Below are positions 7,102 to 11,500 of a stretch of 11,500 bases of DNA, one piece after another. Positions within the stretch are counted from its first letter, which is position 1. Each line of letters opens with the position of its first letter. This DNA comes from FEB-35 sp050263095. GTDB taxonomy: Bacteria > Desulfobacterota > Deferrimicrobia > Deferrimicrobiales > Deferrimicrobiaceae. Position numbers and translations under genes: made by a program. The stretch covers positions 1 through 11,500 of the forward strand of contig JBLNEW010000085.1 in assembly GCA_050263095.1 (NCBI GenBank). The letters run 5' to 3'. The notes beneath the pieces are model-generated. The model was not told the DNA's origin and made no database searches. It saw only the letters and a list, made by a program, of their open reading frames with translations.

Positions 7102-8370
7102 CTAGAATCTATTCCCGAACGGGCATTTATTTTCCTTGATGTGGCGCTCGAACTCCTCGCGGAACTTCCATATGAACGACTGGGCGGGCATGACCGCCGC
7201 GTCCGCCAGCGGGCAGATGGTCCTGCCCATCATGTTGTCGCACACGTCGAGGACCAGCTCCAGGTCCCCCTCCCGCCCCTGGCCGTTCTCTATGCGGCCC
7301 ATGATCTTCGCCAGCCACCCGGTCCCTTCCCGGCACGGGGTGCACTGCCCGCACGACTCGTGGGCGTAGAAATTCATCAGCACCGAGAGCGCCCGGACCA
7401 TGCAGGTGCCTTCCGCGATCACGATGACGCCGCCGGAGCCCGGCATCGTCCCGATCTTGCCCATAGACTCGATGTCGTACGTCACGTCGATCTCGTCGGG
7501 GCGAAGCACCGGCGTGGAGGACCCTCCGGGAATGACCGCCTTGAGCGCCTTTCCGTCCTTCAATCCTCCTGCGTGCGTGTAGATGATGTCCCGCAGGAGC
7601 ACGCCCGCCGAAAGCTCGTAGACCCCGGGGCGGTTCACCGGGCCGCTGACGCCGATGAGGCGCGTGCCGCCGTTCTTCTCCACCCCAAGCGATGCGAACT
7701 TCTCTCCGCCGTGGGTGACTATCCACGGCACGTCGGCGATCGTTTCCACGTTGTTCACTATAGTGGGAAGGCCGAACGCCCCGACCGAGGCCGGGAATGG
7801 CGGCTTGATCCTGGGCCATCCCCTCTTCCCCTCGAGGGAGTTGATGAGGGAGGTCTCCTCTCCGCAGATGTAGGCGCCCGCGCCGCGGTGGACATGCACG
7901 TCGATGTCGAACCCTGAGCCCAGGATGTTCTTTCCGAAGAACCCCTTTGCGTACGCCTCGGCGACCGCCTCTTCCAGGATCTTCGCCTCGCGGACGAACT
8001 CCCCCCTTATATAGATGTAGCTCAAGTGGATCGTCATGGCGTACGAAGCGATCGCGATCCCCTCCAGGAGAAGGTGCGGCGCCCTGGCCATGATCTGCCG
8101 GTCCTTGAACGTCCCCGGCTCCCCTTCGTCCGCGTTGATAACCAGGACCCGCGGGCGGGAGAGGTCCTTCGGGAGGAACCCCCACTTTACCCCGGCCGGG
8201 AATCCGGCCCCGCCGCGCCCCCTTAAGTTAGCCTTCTTGACCTCGTCGACGATCCGCTCCCTGGGCCCGGAGAGCGCCTTGCGCAACGCCTCGTAGCCGC
8301 CGAGCTCCTGGTACCTGTCGACGCGGCGGTACCGTTCGTCGGCGAAGTGGGTTGTGAGGACCGTTTCCAT
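7102..8370 (-). CDS. nuoF: NADH-quinone oxidoreductase subunit F, NADH- and FMN-binding
   Basis: The catalytic subunit that oxidises NADH at FMN and passes electrons to cluster N3. It has 422 residues, the normal family length. Seen: the glycine-rich GRGGAGFPAGVKWG (51-64) and ADEGEPGTFKDR (80-91) of the NADH/FMN site, YICGEETSLINSLEGKRG (167-184), and the N3 ligands C340, C343, C346 (ESCGQCTPCREGTGW) and C386 (TICPLAD). The ATG at 8370 lies 20 bases after the nuoE TAA; the open frame upstream of it reads through nuoE in another frame and is not NuoF-like. The ribosome-binding site is weak (the gap is purine-rich but has no clear AGGAGG match), so nuoF may depend on coupling to nuoE. The product ends in CPFGNRF. 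Confidence 0.97.
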   Translation of the reverse strand: METVLTTHFADERYRRVDRYQELGGYEALRKALSGPRERIVDEVKKANLRGRGGAGFPAGVKWGFLPKDLSRPRVLVINADEGEPGTFKDRQIMARAPHLLLEGIAIASYAMTIHLSYIYIRGEFVREAKILEEAVAEAYAKGFFGKNILGSGFDIDVHVHRGAGAYICGEETSLINSLEGKRGWPRIKPPFPASVGAFGLPTIVNNVETIADVPWIVTHGGEKFASLGVEKNGGTRLIGVSGPVNRPGVYELSAGVLLRDIIYTHAGGLKDGKALKAVIPGGSSTPVLRPDEIDVTYDIESMGKIGTMPGSGGVIVIAEGTCMVRALSVLMNFYAHESCGQCTPCREGTGWLAKIMGRIENGQGREGDLELVLDVCDNMMGRTICPLADAAVMPAQSFIWKFREEFERHIKENKCPFGNRF

Positions 8371-8390
8371 CGTCGTCTTCGTTTTTTCCC

Positions 8391-8864
8391 TTACGGCAGC
8401 CTGTCGAGGAGGGCGTCGATCTTCTCCTCGGTCAGCTCCTCGTGGTAGTCGTCGTTTACCTGCATGACCGGCGCGGTGCCGCAGCTTCCCAGGCACTCGG
8501 CCTTGGATAGCGTGAACCTGCCGTCCGGCGTCGTCTCCCCCGGCCGGATGCCCAGCTTCCTGGAGACGTGCTCGATCAGGTGCTCGGCGCCCATGAGCGA
8601 GCAGGATATGTTGCGGCAGACCTGCACGTGGTATTTGCCCACGGGCTTGCGGTTGTACATTGTGTAGAAGGTCGCCACTCCCTCGATGCGCGCCGGTGTG
8701 AATCCCAACAGGCCGGCGACGTACACGATCGCCTCGTCGGAGACGTATCCGAACTCCCGCTGCGCCAGGTGCAGGGCGGGAAGTATCGCCGCTTCCTTGT
8801 CCGGATAGCGCGAAAGGATCGCCTCAAGCTCCCGCCTCGCCGTATCGGAAAATGCGACGCTCAC
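8391..8864 (-). CDS. nuoE: NADH-quinone oxidoreductase subunit E, [2Fe-2S] thioredoxin-like
   Basis: The 24-kDa-type subunit carrying cluster N1a next to the FMN of NuoF. It has 157 residues from a GTG start. An N-terminal helical part (LHLAQREFGYVSDEAI, VATFYTMY) precedes a thioredoxin-like domain with the N1a ligands C83 and C88 (CRNISC) and C124 and C128 (CLGSC). The GTG at 8864 was chosen because GGAG lies 8 bases upstream, it overlaps the nuoD TGA as GTGA, and the product then begins MSVAFSDTARRELEAIL, as expected for the family. The open frame extends 36 codons further, but that part is a shadow of the nuoD 3' end. Confidence 0.97.
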   Translation of the reverse strand: MSVAFSDTARRELEAILSRYPDKEAAILPALHLAQREFGYVSDEAIVYVAGLLGFTPARIEGVATFYTMYNRKPVGKYHVQVCRNISCSLMGAEHLIEHVSRKLGIRPGETTPDGRFTLSKAECLGSCGTAPVMQVNDDYHEELTEEKIDALLDRLP

Positions 8865-10081
8865 CGGTCGAGCTCCCCCGCGATGATGTTGACGCTGCCC
8901 AGGGTCGCGATGAGGTCCGCGATCATCTGGCCCTCGCAAAGAAGGGGCATCGCCTGGAACATGTTGAAGCACGGCGGCCGCACCTTTATCTTGTAAGGCC
9001 CGCCGCCGCCCTTGCTCACGATGTAATACCCCAGCTCCCCGTTGGCCGCCTCGGTGGCGGAGTAGACCTCTCCGGCGGGAACATGGATCCCTTCGAAGAT
9101 GTTCTTGAAGTGCTGCATCAGCGACTCGATGTTCGTGTAGACGAGCTGCTTGTCGGGCAGGACGTAGCGGGTGTCGTCGACGTTAATCGGCCCACCGGGA
9201 AGCTGGTCGAGCGCCTGCTCGATTATGCGCACCGATTGGCGCATCTCCTCCATGCGGACCATGTACCTGTCGCACGTGTCGCCCTGCTCCCCTATCGGCA
9301 CGTCGAAATCGAACCGGTCGTAGACGAGGTAGGTCTGGTCCTTGCGCAGGTCGAGGGGAACGCCGGCGGCCCGGAGGCACGGGCCCGTAAAGCCCATCGC
9401 GATCGCGTCCTTCGCCGTGATGGATCCCACTCCCATCGTCCGCTCGATGAAGATCCGGTTCTTCGTCAGAAGCGCGTTCACGTCCGCGATCGCCGGGAGA
9501 AACACGTTCCGGCAGATGTCCCGGCATTTGCGGACCCAGCCTTCCGGCAGGTCCCACTGCATCCCGCCGATCCGGGTGTACCCGGTGGTCAGGCGCGTAC
9601 CCGTCAGCGGCTCGATCAGGTGCATGTACGCTTCTTCGCGCGGCTTCCAGAAATACCAGAAGTTCGTGAGGGCACCCAGGTCGACCATGTTCGTGCCGAT
9701 GCAGACCATGTGGTCGATGATCCTGGAGATCTCGCTGATGAGGACGCGGACGTACTTGCACCGCTCGGTGACCTCGATCCCGCACAGCTTTTCCACGGCC
9801 ATCGCGTATCCCACGTTGTTCATGAGCGGGGAGACGTAGTTCAGCCGGTCGGTGTATGTGACAACCTGGGTCCAGGTATGGCTCTCCGATTCCTTCTCGA
9901 AGCAGCGGTGCAGGTAGCCGAACTCGGGGGTAAGCGACAGGATCGTCTCCCCGTCCAGCTCGGCTACGAATCGGAGCGTGGCATGCGTGGCCGGGTGCGA
10001 CGGGCCGATGTTCAGGATCACCGGCTCGGCCTGGAGGTCGAGCTTCCCGCCACGTCTCCTTGTGGCCGTGAGATCCGTCAT
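8861..10081 (-). CDS. nuoD: NADH-quinone oxidoreductase subunit D, 49-kDa type
   Basis: With NuoB, it forms the quinone head-group site at the end of the Fe-S chain. It is evolutionarily related to the large subunit of [NiFe] hydrogenases but lacks the metal site. It has 406 residues. Seen: NIGPSHPATHATLRF, with H33 aligned to quinone-ligand His38 of Thermus Nqo4, and DRLNYVSPLMNNVGYAMAVE, with Y82 aligned to Tyr87 (same 49-residue spacing). Also seen are the EFGYLHRCFEK and GALTNFWYFWKPREE segments and the conserved C-terminus PPCFNMFQAMP, ATLGSVNIIAGELDR. The first 18 residues are basic and not conserved. The gene is separate from nuoC: one base separates the nuoC TGA and this ATG, and GGAG at the nuoC end is the ribosome-binding site. 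It overlaps nuoE by 4 bases. Confidence 0.98.
   Translation of the reverse strand: MTDLTATRRRGGKLDLQAEPVILNIGPSHPATHATLRFVAELDGETILSLTPEFGYLHRCFEKESESHTWTQVVTYTDRLNYVSPLMNNVGYAMAVEKLCGIEVTERCKYVRVLISEISRIIDHMVCIGTNMVDLGALTNFWYFWKPREEAYMHLIEPLTGTRLTTGYTRIGGMQWDLPEGWVRKCRDICRNVFLPAIADVNALLTKNRIFIERTMGVGSITAKDAIAMGFTGPCLRAAGVPLDLRKDQTYLVYDRFDFDVPIGEQGDTCDRYMVRMEEMRQSVRIIEQALDQLPGGPINVDDTRYVLPDKQLVYTNIESLMQHFKNIFEGIHVPAGEVYSATEAANGELGYYIVSKGGGGPYKIKVRPPCFNMFQAMPLLCEGQMIADLIATLGSVNIIAGELDR
8873..8879 (-). promoter_or_regulatory. Ribosome-binding site of nuoE
   Basis: GGGGGAG lies inside the nuoD 3' end, 8 bases before the nuoE GTG codon. It supports GTG rather than an upstream ATG in the same open frame. 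Start and previous stop share bases (GTGA), so coupling to nuoD translation is likely. Confidence 0.7.
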
Positions 10082-10082
10082 T

Positions 10083-10574
10083 TCACTCCACCGGCCCGAC
10101 GGTAGGCTGCCGCTTCGCCTTCGGGTAGTCCTTCCGCAGCGGGTGGCCGACGAATCCCTCGTACATGAGGATCCTTGTGAGGTTCGGGTGGTTGCGGAAG
10201 ACGATTCCGTACATGTCGAACGCCTCGCGCTCGTACCAGTTCATCCCGGGCCACACCGAGGAAACCGAGTCGATCGTCGGGTCCTCTTCGTGGAGGCGAG
10301 ACTTGATCCGCAGCCTCCGCCTCTTTTCCATCGAGTAGAGGTGGTAGACCACCTCGAACCGGGGGATCTCGCCCAGGTAGTCCACGCCGGTCAGGTCCAT
10401 CGCGAATTCGAAGCGCATTTCGGGATCGTCGCGCAGGAATGTGCAGATCTCCACGATCTTCTCCCTGCGGACCACGGCCGTGTCGTCGCCGAAGCCGGAG
10501 TGGGTCGAGACGATCGCGTCGCCGAACCTCTCGGCCAGCCTCCTCAGCGCGATGCTTCTGTTCTCTTCGGCCAT
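10083..10574 (-). CDS. nuoC: NADH-quinone oxidoreductase subunit C, 30-kDa type
   Basis: A structural subunit of the hydrophilic connecting module that packs on NuoD. It has 163 residues and no cofactor. The family signature is clear: WYEREAFDMYGIVFRNHPN (113-131), then LTRILMYEGFVGHPLRKDYP (132-151). The N-terminal half (about 35-95) has the expected alpha/beta segment, including MDLTGVDYLG and FEVVYHLYSM. The gene is not fused to nuoD, unlike the E. coli nuoCD arrangement. AAGGA just before the ATG is the ribosome-binding site; the gap from the nuoB stop is 19 bases. Another ATG in this gap is in a different frame and gives no family match. Confidence 0.97.
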   Translation of the reverse strand: MAEENRSIALRRLAERFGDAIVSTHSGFGDDTAVVRREKIVEICTFLRDDPEMRFEFAMDLTGVDYLGEIPRFEVVYHLYSMEKRRRLRIKSRLHEEDPTIDSVSSVWPGMNWYEREAFDMYGIVFRNHPNLTRILMYEGFVGHPLRKDYPKAKRQPTVGPVE

Positions 10575-10593
10575 TTTCCTTCCGTCATTCCCG

Positions 10594-11106
10594 TCAGATC
10601 TTGATCGGCCAGCGTTCCGCGGCCCGCGGAGCGCCCGTCGTAAGCAGTTTCTGGATCGCCACGACGGCGTCGATGATACCTTCCGGGTTCGGCGGGCAGC
10701 CGGGGATGTAGACGTCGACGGGTATGATCTTGTCGATCCCCTGCAGGACGCTGTAATTGTTGTAGAACCCGCCCGAGGATGCGCAGGCCCCCATCGCCAC
10801 CACCCACTTGGGCTCGAGCATCTGCTCGTAGATGCGCACCAGGACCGGCGCCATCTTGTAGTTGATCGTTCCCGCCACGAGCAGCATGTCGGCCTGCCGC
10901 GGGGAGAACCGGACGACCTCGGCGCCGAACCGGGACAGGTCGTAGTGCGTGCCGAACGCCCCCATGACCTCGATCCCGCAGCATGCGGTCGCGAACGTGA
11001 ACGGGTAGATCGAGTATTTGCGCCCCCACGCGATCATCGACTCGAGCGTAGTCAGGGCGTATCCGCCCCCGGGGGGGGCGCTTGCGGGGCGGTCCCCTAC
11101 TGCCAT
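10594..11106 (-). CDS. nuoB: NADH-quinone oxidoreductase subunit B, cluster N2
   Basis: Holds the terminal [4Fe-4S] cluster N2, which reduces quinone. It has 170 residues. The ligands are the tandem C42-C43 (TACCGIEVM), C108 (MGACASSGG) and C137 (PGCPPNPEG). Also seen are RFGAEVVRFSPRQADMLLVA and KMAPVLVRIYEQMLEPKWV, all diagnostic. The ATG at 11106 was chosen because GGGAG lies 7 bases upstream and it gives a short NuoB N-terminus ahead of LESMIAWGRKYSIYPF; the longer open frame upstream is a shadow of nuoA. It overlaps nuoA by 10 bases. Codons 10-15 contain a run of C8G5 on the coding strand, a place where sequencing or replication slippage could occur; the frame is intact here. The C-terminus is shorter than in E. 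coli. Confidence 0.97.
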   Translation of the reverse strand: MAVGDRPASAPPGGGYALTTLESMIAWGRKYSIYPFTFATACCGIEVMGAFGTHYDLSRFGAEVVRFSPRQADMLLVAGTINYKMAPVLVRIYEQMLEPKWVVAMGACASSGGFYNNYSVLQGIDKIIPVDVYIPGCPPNPEGIIDAVVAIQKLLTTGAPRAAERWPIKI

Positions 11107-11489
11107 TCCAGCGCTCCCTTTTTCCATGCGTAGATAAGCCCCGCGAGCAGGATCAGGATGAATATCCCCATCTCGATGAAGCCGAACCAGCCGAGTTGAC
11201 GGAAGAGGACCGCCCACGGATACAGGAACGCCGACTCCAGGTCGAAGAGTATGAACAGAAGGGCGATCAGGTAGAACTTGACCGAGATGCGGACCGACGC
11301 GGTCGTGAAGGGATCGACGCCGCACTCGTAGACGCTGAACTTGATCCGTTCGTACCGCTTCGGCCCCAGGGCCTGGGACAGGAAGACGAACCCCACCGAC
11401 ATCCCCAGGGCGATGACCAGAAGCAGAAGAATCGAGAAGTAGGGATCGGAGAAATCGAGACTCGACACGAACGTCAGGACGGTTGCCAC
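11097..11489 (-). CDS. nuoA: NADH-quinone oxidoreductase subunit A
   Basis: A small membrane subunit at the junction of the two arms. It has 130 residues as read, with three transmembrane helices (about 15-39, 66-93, 99-120). Seen: FSVYECGVDPF with the conserved loop Cys (C56) and VKFYLIALLFILFDLESAFL with the membrane acidic residues D83 and E85, the NuoA hallmark. The start is provisional. The codon used is GTG, no ribosome-binding site is visible in the 11 bases left before the edge, and the frame stays open to base 11500. The real start could lie outside the window or at one of several later GTG codons. First gene of the operon in standard nuo order. Confidence 0.93.
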   Translation of the reverse strand: MATVLTFVSSLDFSDPYFSILLLLVIALGMSVGFVFLSQALGPKRYERIKFSVYECGVDPFTTASVRISVKFYLIALLFILFDLESAFLYPWAVLFRQLGWFGFIEMGIFILILLAGLIYAWKKGALEWQ

Positions 11490-11500
11490 GATGACCGACC

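Noticed and set aside
6571..7917. Plus-strand open frame of 448 codons opposite nuoF and nuoG.
   Set aside because: It is antisense to verified Fe-S and NADH-binding motifs on the minus strand and has no family resemblance.
8852..10105. Plus-strand open frame of 417 codons opposite nuoD.
   Set aside because: It mirrors nuoD almost exactly. nuoD has the conserved quinone-site motifs; the plus-strand frame has none.
1..11500. Possible defence system, mobile element, CRISPR array, tRNA or novel accessory locus.
   Set aside because: Every gap is 33 bases or less and all minus-strand sequence is accounted for by complex I genes. No repeats, recombinase motifs or RNA gene signatures were seen.
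11490..11500. Operon promoter upstream of nuoA.
   Set aside because: Only 11 bases remain before the edge, with no motif; the promoter, if present, is outside the window.

Overview
The whole window is one stretch of a respiratory complex I operon (NADH:quinone oxidoreductase, nuo). All genes are on the minus strand, so transcription runs from the right edge to the left edge. In transcription order the genes are nuoA, B, C, D, E, F, G, H, I, J, K, L and the first two thirds of nuoM, which runs off the left edge at base 1. That is 13 of the usual 14 genes in the standard bacterial order. nuoN would be expected just beyond base 1 but is not seen. The true 5' end of nuoA and any operon promoter lie at or beyond the right edge.

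The packing is extremely tight. No gap exceeds 33 bases, several genes overlap by 4 to 10 bases, and starts often share bases with the previous stop (GTGA at nuoD/nuoE, ATGA at nuoG/nuoH). No tRNA, rRNA, mobile element, CRISPR array, internal terminator or unrelated gene was seen. The long plus-strand open frames are antisense shadows produced by high-GC coding sequence.

The products divide into the three classical modules. NuoE, NuoF and NuoG oxidise NADH (FMN plus Fe-S clusters N1a, N3, N1b, N4, N5 and N7). NuoB, NuoC, NuoD and NuoI connect to quinone (clusters N6a, N6b and N2, and the NuoD His/Tyr quinone site). NuoA, H, J, K, L and M form the membrane arm and pump protons. The cluster-ligand cysteines and the key membrane Glu/Lys residues I checked are all present, so the complex looks functional and energy-coupled.

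The organism is a high-GC bacterium with separate nuoC and nuoD (not fused as in Escherichia coli). The gene order, separate nuoC and nuoD, and the general look of NuoB, NuoI and NuoK suggest a deltaproteobacterial or Desulfuromonas/Geobacter-like lineage, or a related uncultured phylum. This placement is an impression, not a demonstration.

I see no new biological system here. The points most worth a second look are an unusually short NuoG (526 residues) that keeps all N7 ligands but lacks the middle of its molybdopterin-like domain, histidine-rich loops in NuoL, and a six-codon reading frame whose stop overlaps the nuoM start.
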